The notes: generated by a model not told the origin, from the letters alone. DNA of 64,000 nt from Flavobacterium supellecticarium (GCF_004801375.1 NZ_SSNZ01000004.1:147219-211218), one strand, 5' to 3'. Counted from the first letter of the stretch, positions 8,378 through 16,614 are shown. Program-made: numbers and translations.

Positions 8378-9211
8378 ATGAAAAAAACGATTTTATTATT
8401 TGCCCTATTGCTTACAGCAACGCTTACATTTGCTCAGAAAAAAGAAAAACTAAAAGGTTCTAAAATTGTAACCGTTACGCAGAAAGATGTTGAAAAATTT
8501 GAAAGTCTGGAATTTGAAGATAATCTTGAAGTATTTCTGGTAAAAGGAGACAAACAGGCACTGGAAATTGAAGCCGACGACAACCTTCACGAATCCATCA
8601 AAGCCGAAATGTACGGCAGTACCCTGCGTGTTTACACCGACAAAGACATTTCGAATGCCAAAAAACTAAGCGTTCGTGTTACCTATACCAACGATTTAAA
8701 AATGATTTCGGCTAAAAATGAAACCAAACTAAACGCTTTGGCCGATTTACAATTGGATAACATCACGGTAAAAAATTTCGATTATTCGAAATCCTATTTG
8801 AATGTAAAATCATCTTCTTTTACAATTTTGCTTAACGACAAAAGTAAAGCCGAATTAAACGTAAAAGCCGAATTCGCCGCTTTTGAGTTAAGTAAAAATG
8901 CTGATTTAAAGGTTTTAGTTGCCGCTGCAGAGTCTAAAATTGACTTATATCAGAAATCCACCGCAACGATCGAAGGTGATTCCGGTATTTCTAAAATCCG
9001 ATTGGATAATAATGCGACCTTAAACGCGAAGAAATTTTCGGTAACCGATATGGAACTGATCACCGAATCGTATACCACGTGTACGGTAAATGCACTTAAA
9101 ACGATTAGCATCTTTGCCACCGGAAAATCCGAAATTCAGTTATTCGGAGCACCAAAAGTCGACATGAAGAATTTTGCCGATAACGCGACCTTATATAAGA
9201 AACAACAATAA
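8378..9211 (+). CDS. secreted GIN-domain (DUF2807-like) protein
   Basis: A cleavable signal peptide (residues 1-20, ending TFAQ) precedes a beta-solenoid domain of the GIN type that fills the protein. The stretch FESLEFEDNLEVFLVKGDKQ matches the family start, and it parallels the same region of the neighbouring lipoprotein, so the two are likely distant paralogues. Function is unknown. It has its own promoter box and a shared bidirectional terminator with trxB. Confidence 0.82.
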   Translation: MKKTILLFALLLTATLTFAQKKEKLKGSKIVTVTQKDVEKFESLEFEDNLEVFLVKGDKQALEIEADDNLHESIKAEMYGSTLRVYTDKDISNAKKLSVRVTYTNDLKMISAKNETKLNALADLQLDNITVKNFDYSKSYLNVKSSSFTILLNDKSKAELNVKAEFAAFELSKNADLKVLVAAAESKIDLYQKSTATIEGDSGISKIRLDNNATLNAKKFSVTDMELITESYTTCTVNALKTISIFATGKSEIQLFGAPKVDMKNFADNATLYKKQQ

Positions 9212-9213
9212 AT

Positions 9214-9244
9214 AAAAAAGCTCCTCTAACGAGGAGCTTTTTTT
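9214..9244. terminator. bidirectional terminator between a GIN gene and trxB
   Basis: AAGCTCCTC and GAGGAGCTT form a perfect 9-bp stem with a TAAC loop. A-tract and T-tract flank it on the two sides, so it can end transcripts from both convergent genes. Confidence 0.88.
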
Positions 9245-9265
9245 ATATCGAAAAGTGAGCGTTGC

Positions 9266-10213
9266 TTACTCTTTTGAAGCCAAATATCTTTCGGCATCCA
9301 AAGCTGCCATACATCCTGTCCCGGCTGCTGTAATCGCCTGACGGTATACATGATCGGCTGCATCACCGGCTACAAAAACACCCGGTACATTGGTTTTAGA
9401 CGTTCCCGGTTCGTTGATGATATATCCGGTTTCATCCAGTTGGATATACTCTTTAAAAATATCGGTATTCGGTTGGTGACCAATTGCTACGAAGAATCCG
9501 GTAACCGGAATTTCTCGTAGTTCTCCGGTAGTTCTGTTTTTCACACGAACCGCCGTAACCACTTGTCCGTCGCCAATTACCTCATCGGTTTCGGTGTTTA
9601 ACAGGATTTCGATGTTTTCGGTTTTACGAACACGATCTTCCATGATACGAGACGCACGGAATTTTTCGCTACGCACCAACATTGTCACTTTACGACACAA
9701 TTTAGACAAGTAATGTGCTTCTTCACAGGCACTATCACCGGCTCCTACGATAATCACATCCTGATTGCGGTAGAAAAATCCGTCGCAAACCGCACAAGCC
9801 GAAACACCACCTCCTAATTGCAGGTATTTTTGTTCGGATGGTAATCCTAAATATTTAGCAGAAGCACCGGTACTGATAATTACCGTCTCACAATGGATTT
9901 CTTTGGTATCGTTGATCCAAACTTTATGTACCGGTCCGGAAAAGTCCACTTTTGTAGCCCATCCGTCTCTAACATCGGTACCAAAACGTTTGGCTTGGTC
10001 CTGTAACTGTACCATCATTTCCGGTCCGGTTACACCATCCGGATAGCCCGGAAAGTTTTCCACTTCGTTGGTTGTTGTTAATTGTCCGCCCGGTTGTGTT
10101 CCCTGGTATAGCACCGGATTCATGTTTGCTCTGGCTGCGTAAATCGCTGCAGTATAGCCCGCAGGTCCCGAACCAATAATCAAACATTTTACTTTTTCAA
10201 TGGTATCTGACAT
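9266..10213 (-). CDS. trxB: thioredoxin-disulfide reductase
   Basis: This FAD enzyme uses NADPH to reduce thioredoxin. It has the FAD-binding GSGPAGYTAAIYAARA motif near residue 14, the redox pair CAVC at about residues 141-144, the NADPH-binding VGAGDSACEEA motif just after it, and GVFVAGDAADHVYRQ near the C-terminus. The pair is CAVC rather than the textbook CATC. Its length of 315 residues is normal. It is transcribed alone, with a promoter box at 10249-10242 and a bidirectional terminator. Confidence 0.96.
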   Translation of the reverse strand: MSDTIEKVKCLIIGSGPAGYTAAIYAARANMNPVLYQGTQPGGQLTTTNEVENFPGYPDGVTGPEMMVQLQDQAKRFGTDVRDGWATKVDFSGPVHKVWINDTKEIHCETVIISTGASAKYLGLPSEQKYLQLGGGVSACAVCDGFFYRNQDVIIVGAGDSACEEAHYLSKLCRKVTMLVRSEKFRASRIMEDRVRKTENIEILLNTETDEVIGDGQVVTAVRVKNRTTGELREIPVTGFFVAIGHQPNTDIFKEYIQLDETGYIINEPGTSKTNVPGVFVAGDAADHVYRQAITAAGTGCMAALDAERYLASKE

Positions 10214-10241
10214 AATTCTGTTTTTATTTTTTTAGCGATAG

Positions 10242-10249
10242 CAAATGTA
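10242..10249 (-). promoter_or_regulatory. -7 box of trxB
   Basis: On the minus strand TACATTTG matches TAnnTTTG and lies 28 bases before the trxB start codon. Confidence 0.5.
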
Positions 10250-10330
10250 AGCCTTAATTAAAAAAGATGTACACAAAATAGATCAGTTTTAACTATGCCA
10301 AAATAAAAATGATTTATTTTTTAAAAAGGT

Positions 10331-10360
10331 TTTGCAATTTAAAATTAAGTTCTATATTTG
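10331..10360 (+). promoter_or_regulatory. promoter of tRNA-Pro
   Basis: TTTG at 10331-10334 and TATATTTG at 10353-10360 are separated by 18 bases, a good match to the Bacteroidetes -33 and -7 boxes. The tRNA begins about 21 bases further on. Confidence 0.7.
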
Positions 10361-10381
10361 CACCCACAATAACAGACCGCA

Positions 10382-10456
10382 CGGGGTGTAGCGTAGCCCG
10401 GTCATCGCGCCTGGTTTGGGACCAGGAGGTCGCAGGTTCGAATCCTGCCACCCCGA
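10382..10456 (+). tRNA. tRNA-Pro (anticodon TGG)
   Basis: The 75-base gene folds as a full cloverleaf. The acceptor CGGGGTG pairs with CACCCCG, the D stem is GCG/CGC, the anticodon stem CCTGG/CCAGG encloses TTTGGGA with anticodon TGG at 10417-10419, and the T arm is GCAGG/CCTGC around TTCGAAT. The discriminator is A and no CCA is encoded. A terminator with a GAAA loop follows at once, and then six degenerate copies of this unit. Confidence 0.96.
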
Positions 10457-11194
10457 CAGAAAGCTCTAACGAAAGTTAGGGCTTTTTTTGTATTATAGTT
10501 TTCTAAATGGTGAACGGTTATCGCGTCCCGATTGCAATCGGGAAGATCGCAGGTTCGAATCCTGTCACCACGACAGAAAGCTCTAACGAAAGTTAGGGCT
10601 TTTTTTGTATTATAGTTTTCTAACTGGTGAACGGTTATCGCGTCCCGATTGCAATCGGGAAGATCGCAGGTTCGAATCCTGTCACCACGACAGAAAGCTC
10701 TAACGAAAGTTAGGGCTTTTTTTGTACTATAGTTTTTCTAACAGGTGAACGGTTATCGCGTCCCGATTGCGATCGGGAAGATCGCAGGTTCGAATCCTGT
10801 CACCACGACAGAAAGCTCTAACGAAAGTTAGGGCTTTTTTTGTATTATAGTTTTTCTAACAGGTGAACGGTTATCGCGTCCCGATTGCAATCGGGAAGAT
10901 CGCAGGTTCGAACCCTGCCACACCGATAGAAAGCTCTAACGAAAGTTAGGGCTTTTTTGTATTATAATTTTTCTAACAGGTGAACGGTTATCGCGTCCCG
11001 ATTGCGATCGGGAAGATCGCAGGTTCAAATCCTGCCACCCCGACAGAAAGCTCTAACGAAAGTTAGGGCTTTTTTTGTATTATAGTTTTTCTAACAGGTG
11101 AACGGTTATCGCGTCCCGATTGCAATCGGGAAGATCGCAGGTTCGAACCCTGCCACCCCGACAGAAAGCTCTAACGAAAGTTAGGGCTTTTTTT
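10457..11194 (+). repeat. tandem array of six degenerate tRNA-Pro-plus-terminator units
   Basis: Six direct repeats with a 117-118 base period follow the intact tRNA. Their tRNA-like parts start at GGTGAACGG (10509, 10626, 10744, 10862, 10979 and 11097). Each keeps the TCGCG block, an altered anticodon arm that is the palindrome CCCGATTGCAATCGGG (GCGATC variants in copies 3 and 5), a pairing T arm with TTCGAAT-like loop, an acceptor 3' strand, and the same terminator. About nine bases of the D arm are missing and the acceptor 5' strand no longer matches. The 3' strand reads CACCACG in copies 1-3, CACACCG in copy 4 and CACCCCG in copies 5-6. None can form a normal tRNA. The architecture recalls the rtT repeats behind E. 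coli tyrT. Confidence 0.93.
10462..10489 (+). terminator. tRNA-Pro terminator, repeated seven times in the array
   Basis: AGCTCTAAC and GTTAGGGCT make a 9-bp stem with one G-U wobble and a GAAA tetraloop, followed by seven T residues. The same element recurs in each of the six following units, the last at 11167-11194. Confidence 0.9.
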
Positions 11195-11341
11195 GTTTTT
11201 GGACTTTATATATTTTACTATCCTATAGAATTTAATATTTTCATTAATAAATATTTTTCTATTTTTATATCTTATTTCAAGGAATAGCCATGATGAGTTT
11301 CGTAAAAAAGAGGTTATCTGAAATACCTTAAAAATCCGTAA

Positions 11342-12556
11342 ATGAATACGACACAGAAAGGAAATGATTTTGAGAATAGAGTATTTTTTTTAATAAATGA
11401 CTTATTAGAAAAAGATGAGTTTACAGTACCTGGAAAACGAAGCCGTATTCATCAGAAAAAAGGATACTATTCAGAAAATAGAAAAAATGAAATCATAACC
11501 GATATCTCAATAGAAACTTTTCTTCCTGGCGCTACTGAATATTCAATATTGAATATTATTGAATGTAAATTCTTAAATAAGAATGTCGCAATTGATGATA
11601 TTGAAGAATTTGATTCAAAGCTTAACCAAATAGGGAGACATAATTCTAAAGGTTTTATAGTTTCAAATAAAGGCTTTGCTAAAACTACAATTAATTTCGC
11701 AAAATCACTAAAGATTGGTTTACTCAAAATCAAAAGCAATAACGAATTTGAATGGATTAACTATCGCAAAAAGTATGAGACAATTGATTTTGAAAATGAT
11801 GAAACTGAACCTTTTTTAGCAAAAGTCGGAAACAAGATATGCAATAACATTGCTGATTTTTTACTTGCAATTAAGGCAATCGACTTTTACAATCAGAAAG
11901 ATAAATTTTTAACTGTAAAATTTTTGACTGCTGATTATATTAAATCTATAGCTGACAGAATACTAAAATATGATGTCACAAACTATGGTGTACTTGATAC
12001 TAAAAAGTTGATACAATTTATCAATGAAAAATATTTGATTGAAATTCAATTTGAAAGACTTTATCCAATTATGGGAAAAGTTGAATTTGATCCATTAAAA
12101 ATAGTCATTGATACCACACTAGATGAGCACAGACAGAGATTTACATTATGTCATGAAATCGGACATTTAGTTTTACATAAAAAAATATTTGAAAATAAAA
12201 TTAAAAAAAAGGAAGACAGTGAATACACATTGTCACTGAACAATACAATCACAGATTTAATTACACGTAGAATTGAGATTCAGGCTAATATTTTTGCTAG
12301 CTATTTATTATTACCATCTGAACACTTTCAACTCGAAGTTTTTAAGTTTTTTATTAAAAACAAAATTTCTAAAAATTACATTCACTTAGACAAACAACCC
12401 ATTAATCAATTATTGGCTACCCAGTTAATTTCTGAAATGAGTAATAAATTTAACGCATCACAAGAAGCTGTTAGATTACGACTAATCGACACTAATTTAC
12501 TAAAAGACACAACAAGGTTTTCTTATAGAAGTTTATTAGAACACTCTAAAATCTAG
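11342..12556 (+). CDS. Mrr-like nuclease domain joined to ImmA/IrrE-type metallopeptidase
   Basis: The 404-residue protein has two recognisable parts. Residues 1-145 look like an Mrr-type PD-(D/E)xK nuclease, with D54, then E74-C75-K76, and a following GFIVSN strand and FAKS helix. The C-terminal half is an ImmA/IrrE (DUF955) peptidase: HEIGH at 271-275 is the zinc motif, and E312 in EIQANIFASYLLLP supplies the third ligand. The middle (about 150-240) is unassigned. ImmA/IrrE peptidases usually cleave a repressor in response to DNA damage or mobile elements, and Mrr domains cut modified DNA. A defence or stress role is therefore inferred, not shown. It is AT-rich, sits alone just after the tRNA-Pro array, and has no XRE gene beside it. 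Confidence 0.8.
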   Translation: MNTTQKGNDFENRVFFLINDLLEKDEFTVPGKRSRIHQKKGYYSENRKNEIITDISIETFLPGATEYSILNIIECKFLNKNVAIDDIEEFDSKLNQIGRHNSKGFIVSNKGFAKTTINFAKSLKIGLLKIKSNNEFEWINYRKKYETIDFENDETEPFLAKVGNKICNNIADFLLAIKAIDFYNQKDKFLTVKFLTADYIKSIADRILKYDVTNYGVLDTKKLIQFINEKYLIEIQFERLYPIMGKVEFDPLKIVIDTTLDEHRQRFTLCHEIGHLVLHKKIFENKIKKKEDSEYTLSLNNTITDLITRRIEIQANIFASYLLLPSEHFQLEVFKFFIKNKISKNYIHLDKQPINQLLATQLISEMSNKFNASQEAVRLRLIDTNLLKDTTRFSYRSLLEHSKI

Positions 12557-12742
12557 GTTCTCTAACAAACAGCGTATTTAATAAATCGCAAATTGTTGAT
12601 GATTGAACTTTTTCAAAACTAAGAAAGCTTCTTTTAGTTGAGAGAATTCTACTCCTAGTTTCCGCTGCTCCTCAAATGCATGTAACGTTAGTTACAATAT
12701 TAACAATACGTTGTTAACAAGCTGCATTCAAAAAACAATCAC

Positions 12743-12768
12743 TTGATTTTCAAAATATCCTATCTTTG
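12743..12768 (+). promoter_or_regulatory. promoter upstream of the small membrane protein gene
   Basis: TTG at 12743-12745 and TATCTTTG at 12761-12768 fit the Bacteroidetes boxes with a short 15-base spacer. The ATG follows at 12783, giving a very short leader. The rest of the gap 12557-12782 shows nothing recognisable. Confidence 0.5.
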
Positions 12769-12782
12769 AGTTTTAATAAAAA

Positions 12783-13295
12783 ATGATAGAGTATTTTTTA
12801 AAAAATAAAGAATGGATTTTTTCTGGAGCAGGAATTTTTGCACTAGGACTAATAATTCAATACTTCAACCGAAAGAAACATTATACTGATAACAATTCAC
12901 AGCAAAACCATTTAAAAGCAGAAAAAATCAACTTTTCTCAAACTATTGTAAACAATTCTTCGATAGGAAAAACTGAAACTAAGAGTTCAATTAAAAAAGT
13001 TTCAAACCCAATGCTAAAAAAAATAAAAGAAGAATATTTCAGTGAGAAAAATATAAAACGTAATTACTTAATAACCAAACTTGCAAAAGCAAGAAATGAA
13101 AACTCTATCGTAGAAATACGAACCATTACTGACGCTGCAGAAGAAGCTTATGGCTGGAAGCATAGTGATACTGTAGCTGAACTAGAAAAACTTGAAGAAG
13201 AAGGATTAATATGGTTTCAACTCAAAGATAATGAAATGCTTTCTCCTTATACAAGAATAAGACTTACAGAAAAATATTTTTCAATCATTGATTAA
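12783..13295 (+). CDS. small single-pass membrane protein, function unknown
   Basis: I do not recognise this family. The 170-residue protein has one membrane helix at about residues 11-28, then a Lys/Asn-rich stretch. The C-terminal 70 residues (from about 100) are predicted by eye to be helical and end in a strand-like RIRLTEKYFSI, which could be a winged-helix fold. The codon use is AT-rich like that of the preceding nuclease-peptidase gene, and both lie in the same islet. It has its own promoter box, so joint transcription is not required. Confidence 0.6.
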   Translation: MIEYFLKNKEWIFSGAGIFALGLIIQYFNRKKHYTDNNSQQNHLKAEKINFSQTIVNNSSIGKTETKSSIKKVSNPMLKKIKEEYFSEKNIKRNYLITKLAKARNENSIVEIRTITDAAEEAYGWKHSDTVAELEKLEEEGLIWFQLKDNEMLSPYTRIRLTEKYFSIID

Positions 13296-13392
13296 AAAAC
13301 ACTTTAACTAATAGTGGTCTAACGCAATAATTTGTTTCATTTTCTTTCTTTAAATTTTACATATCCTTAAAAACCTAATTCTCAAAACTGCT

Positions 13393-13872
13393 TTGAAAAA
13401 GATTTTAATCCTTATTGCACTTTTGTCTTTCGGTTTTGTCTTTGGTCAAAATGAAGTTACGACAAACAACCCGACAGTCGTTTTTCCGGAGATCCATGAT
13501 TATGTAAATGATTATGATGATATCTTATCCCTTTCGCAGGAAGTAACCCTTAAAGCCTATGCAAAAGAACTGGAAAAGCAAAACAATATTGGAATCATAA
13601 TCGTAACCGTTCCTTCCATTTCGCCGTATACCGACATCTATGATTACTCATTAGACCTGGCTAAACAGACAACATTTGGTTGCATTGTCATTGTCGTTTG
13701 CAAAAATATGCGCGCCCTTCAGATACAAAACTGTGATGCCATCGTATCCAAACTGACCGATGAAGAAACGAAATCCATTATTGATCATTATATTATACCC
13801 GAATTAAAAAAGGGGAATTATTTTACCGGATTGGAAAATGGAATTCGTGAAATAAAGAAAGAATTACAATAA
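13393..13872 (+). CDS. secreted TPM-domain protein, TTG start
   Basis: A signal peptide (residues 1-19, ending FVFGQ) is followed by a TPM domain (about 35-150). The characteristic start is VNDYDDILS and the central strand is NNIGIIIVTVPSI. TPM domains occur in periplasmic or membrane proteins such as the photosystem II repair phosphatase and bacterial relatives. This copy lacks the usual C-terminal membrane helix and Gly-rich tail. The only start that keeps the signal peptide is TTG at 13393, as no in-frame ATG lies upstream. Activity cannot be assigned. Confidence 0.75.
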   Translation: MKKILILIALLSFGFVFGQNEVTTNNPTVVFPEIHDYVNDYDDILSLSQEVTLKAYAKELEKQNNIGIIIVTVPSISPYTDIYDYSLDLAKQTTFGCIVIVVCKNMRALQIQNCDAIVSKLTDEETKSIIDHYIIPELKKGNYFTGLENGIREIKKELQ

Positions 13873-13883
13873 AGTCCTATTCG

Positions 13884-14426
13884 ATGCTAAAAAAACGATA
13901 TAGAAAAGCACAATTTATAGTCGAGCTCATTTTACTTACGATAATCTTTTCCTTATGCATTTTAATAGGATTCGAAAGCCAAAACCTCGATTTAAAGGAA
14001 GCTGACAAAATTACCAGTATTGTAGCAGACCGGGGAATTGATTCCGAACGCGGAATTAAAGGAAAAACAGCCAAAATATTCTATATTAAACTTAAAAATC
14101 TCGATCAAAGGCTTACCGTATTTAGGACGTTTCGAAACTATGACACGTTTGTTCAAAAAATAAACATCGGAGATACGGTAACGGTATATTATTACAGCCG
14201 CATATATCCGAAAAAAAATATTGATTTTACGCTGCTACAGCTCGAACGAAACAGGATTATTTTAATTCCCAAGTCCAAATATGAAAATAAAGAAAGTCTT
14301 GGGATTTATGTCGGCATTGGAGGACTCATCGGGACCTTTTTGTTTTTTATCTATAACCGAAAAAAGCACTTTAGATCCCGAAAAAATCCGGCTACTATTC
14401 GTTTAACCAAAGACCAACCGGTTTGA
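13884..14426 (+). CDS. two-helix membrane protein, possibly DUF3592-like
   Basis: The 180-residue protein has one membrane helix near the N-terminus (about residues 11-30) and one near the C-terminus (about 142-161). Between them is a strand-rich loop in which IGDTVTVYYYSRIYPK resembles the core of DUF3592 proteins. The assignment is weak. It starts 11 bases after the TPM gene, so the two are probably cotranscribed. Its function is unknown. Confidence 0.6.
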   Translation: MLKKRYRKAQFIVELILLTIIFSLCILIGFESQNLDLKEADKITSIVADRGIDSERGIKGKTAKIFYIKLKNLDQRLTVFRTFRNYDTFVQKINIGDTVTVYYYSRIYPKKNIDFTLLQLERNRIILIPKSKYENKESLGIYVGIGGLIGTFLFFIYNRKKHFRSRKNPATIRLTKDQPV

Positions 14427-14468
14427 TTGTTTAAGCATTTATTCATACCATCTCATAACTATATTCAT

Positions 14469-14996
14469 ATGAAACTAAGTATAGGTCTCGGACTCCTATT
14501 GCTATCATTAGGCTCCTGCTCCAACAAACAAAATACAGCGATAACTACCAACCAAAAAAACAACTTTATCAAAGAACAAGACACCTTGTATACACTTACA
14601 ATTGATGCGAGTGGAAACACCGTTGCAATTACCGCTCCTGACCGGAATTTTGAACTTCCCGATAGTACGGCTCAACTTTTTCCTTATAAACTAGCGGACT
14701 TTAATAACGATAAAAAAGAAGATGTGCTGGTTTATATGGGCGCCTGTGGAACGGGAGGTTGTATGTATGGTTTATTTTTAAAGCAATATGCGGATCGGTA
14801 CCAATTAGCATTTATGGACTATCTGAAAAATCCGGAATTCGAAAAAGACAAAAATGGTCAATTACTTATTAATTCGTACGAAGAAGCGGAAGCCTTTAAC
14901 CCATCTAAGCTACACGTATCCGTTTTTAAATTTGATCCAAAAACATATTCCTATATACCAGACACAACCTATGTCTATCAAAACAATTCGTATTAA
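14469..14996 (+). CDS. putative lipoprotein with a calcium-loop-like motif
   Basis: The ATG at 14469 gives a clean lipoprotein signal with lipobox LGSC. The TTG reading at 14427 adds 14 unlikely residues in front of it. The mature part contains DFNNDKKEDVLVYMG, which resembles the FG-GAP / EF-hand-like calcium loop seen in VCBS-type repeats, and a CGTGGCMYG pair of cysteines. No family can be named. It follows the two previous membrane-related genes on the same strand. Confidence 0.65.
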   Translation: MKLSIGLGLLLLSLGSCSNKQNTAITTNQKNNFIKEQDTLYTLTIDASGNTVAITAPDRNFELPDSTAQLFPYKLADFNNDKKEDVLVYMGACGTGGCMYGLFLKQYADRYQLAFMDYLKNPEFEKDKNGQLLINSYEEAEAFNPSKLHVSVFKFDPKTYSYIPDTTYVYQNNSY

Positions 14997-15181
14997 TACC
15001 AGAACAAACCCTTAATTACCAGTAAGACCGCTATTATAGCTTGTTCGAAAAGGATACGAAACACATCATAAAAGCAAATCCGGTAAAATCATTTTTTTTC
15101 GATCCATAATGCCAAACCTCATCATACTAAATCCGGTTGCAAACCGTTTACTAACCATAACCTAACCACAAAATATTTATC

Positions 15182-15382
15182 ATGAAAAGAAAATTTTTAA
15201 ACATCCTTGCTTTATCTTCGATACTCACCCTAATCGGTTTTTTAATGGATGGCGATGCAAAAGAACCTAGTATGCTACTCCGATTTACAGAATTTTTCGG
15301 AATGGTGGGCATTATTTTTTTATTGGTTTCGACATTCTATTTTGGCTCCGGATTGGTCTATAAAACGATTCGAAAAGCATAA
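15182..15382 (+). CDS. small two-helix membrane protein, unknown
   Basis: This 66-residue protein has two hydrophobic segments (about residues 5-20 and 38-58). No family is recognised. Support comes from the start directly after an AT-rich leader and from the strong terminator that follows the stop codon at 15382. The 185 bases before it (14997-15181) hold nothing I can identify. Confidence 0.5.
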   Translation: MKRKFLNILALSSILTLIGFLMDGDAKEPSMLLRFTEFFGMVGIIFLLVSTFYFGSGLVYKTIRKA

Positions 15383-15393
15383 TACGCTCATAC

Positions 15394-15431
15394 AAAAACA
15401 GCCTTAAAGCAATTGCTTTAAGACTGTTTTT
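15394..15431. terminator. bidirectional terminator
   Basis: AAAAACAGCCTTAAAGC pairs with its complement across a short AATT centre, with one mismatch and A/T tracts on both sides. It separates the small membrane protein gene from the convergent seven-helix protein gene. Confidence 0.8.
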
Positions 15432-15450
15432 CAATTTGTCATATTTGTTA

Positions 15451-16614
15451 TTACAACTCCTTCACCAGTTTTTCAACGGCACGTCTAAAGTTGCGAACCG
15501 CTATCGGGAGTTTTTCGGTTGCGATTACATAGTCGTCGATGCTAATCGTCTTCTCAAATTCCGGATTCCCGAATGCCAGAACCAGTTTATCCTCATTTTT
15601 ATTTCCGGTGCTATAAAAACTGTCCCAATCAGCGGTTAGCAACTCCTGCGGAACAGTATTGATCAACTCTTTAGCTTTATTCCATTTCTCCAACGAAAGC
15701 GGCTTTCCTTTAAAAACATAACCTTCCGGTTTAAACCGTTCCGAATGCCATACTTCCCGGGTATCGGCCCATAATCCGGTATCGGTTACTTTGTAGATGG
15801 TATAGGAACCCCGGTAATCGCCACTTTTAAAAATACCGAAGATGAGGTAATCCGTATGGATTCCAACAGCATCAGTACCGCTTTCAATCGTATATTTTTT
15901 AGATGCTCTCTGAAAAACTTCTTTTAACAACTGTCGGATAACAGTTAGATGTCCCAACAAAACAATTGGAACGATTACGGTTGGCAACCAGCTAAACGGA
16001 AAATTTAAAATCGCAATATTCGGTTGATCAAATGCTAGTTTTTGTATCGGTGAGGGTGTAGAAAGTACGGCGCAAATCACAATATTCAGCAAAAGCCCCA
16101 GGCTTACAAAATTCCAGATTAGAATAGCACGTCTGCTGATTTTTGGTTTTGTAAACCCAAAATATCCAACAATCGGAGCTGTAAACCCGGCCAGAATATC
16201 AAAATTTATTCCGCTAAACGTCATGAGCTCCGGAATTGTTTTGTTCACAAAAAGCCAATATAGAACAATTTCAACCGGGATTCGAATCGTATTCAAATAG
16301 GTTAAACGCTCCAGCGATAAGCTATCGATAAATTGCCGTCCTTTTACCGTGGCAAATAATAACACGATACTCAATAACATCGGAAAAATCCCAAACAACA
16401 TAATTTTAGGAGGAAAAGAATCGGTATCCGTATTATAGATATCATACCGAGTCAAAACAGCCTGAACAAACATCCATAGAAACAAACTCAATACAATCCA
16501 TTTTCCCTTTTTACGCGTCGCTTCCGAACACTGCATTGTCCAGCCAAAAAGCAATATCGTGATTACCGTAGTAAGACCGAATGTTAGCGGAATATATTGT
16601 GCTAAATGCTCCAT
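15451..16614 (-). CDS. seven-helix membrane protein with C-terminal soluble domain, unknown
   Basis: The 387-residue protein has about seven membrane helices within the first 230 residues, spaced like a compact integral-membrane domain. A 150-residue soluble domain follows, rich in Trp and Lys, with DYLIFGIFKSGDYRGSYTIY near its start. I do not recognise either part as a named family. The gene appears to be a single transcription unit. A sensor or transport role would be a guess. Confidence 0.65.
   Translation of the reverse strand: MEHLAQYIPLTFGLTTVITILLFGWTMQCSEATRKKGKWIVLSLFLWMFVQAVLTRYDIYNTDTDSFPPKIMLFGIFPMLLSIVLLFATVKGRQFIDSLSLERLTYLNTIRIPVEIVLYWLFVNKTIPELMTFSGINFDILAGFTAPIVGYFGFTKPKISRRAILIWNFVSLGLLLNIVICAVLSTPSPIQKLAFDQPNIAILNFPFSWLPTVIVPIVLLGHLTVIRQLLKEVFQRASKKYTIESGTDAVGIHTDYLIFGIFKSGDYRGSYTIYKVTDTGLWADTREVWHSERFKPEGYVFKGKPLSLEKWNKAKELINTVPQELLTADWDSFYSTGNKNEDKLVLAFGNPEFEKTISIDDYVIATEKLPIAVRNFRRAVEKLVKEL

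Noticed and set aside
10457..11194. CRISPR array or cluster of functional tRNA genes
   Set aside because: The period of 117-118 bases has no distinct spacers. The units lack a normal D arm and acceptor 5' strand, so they cannot fold as tRNAs.
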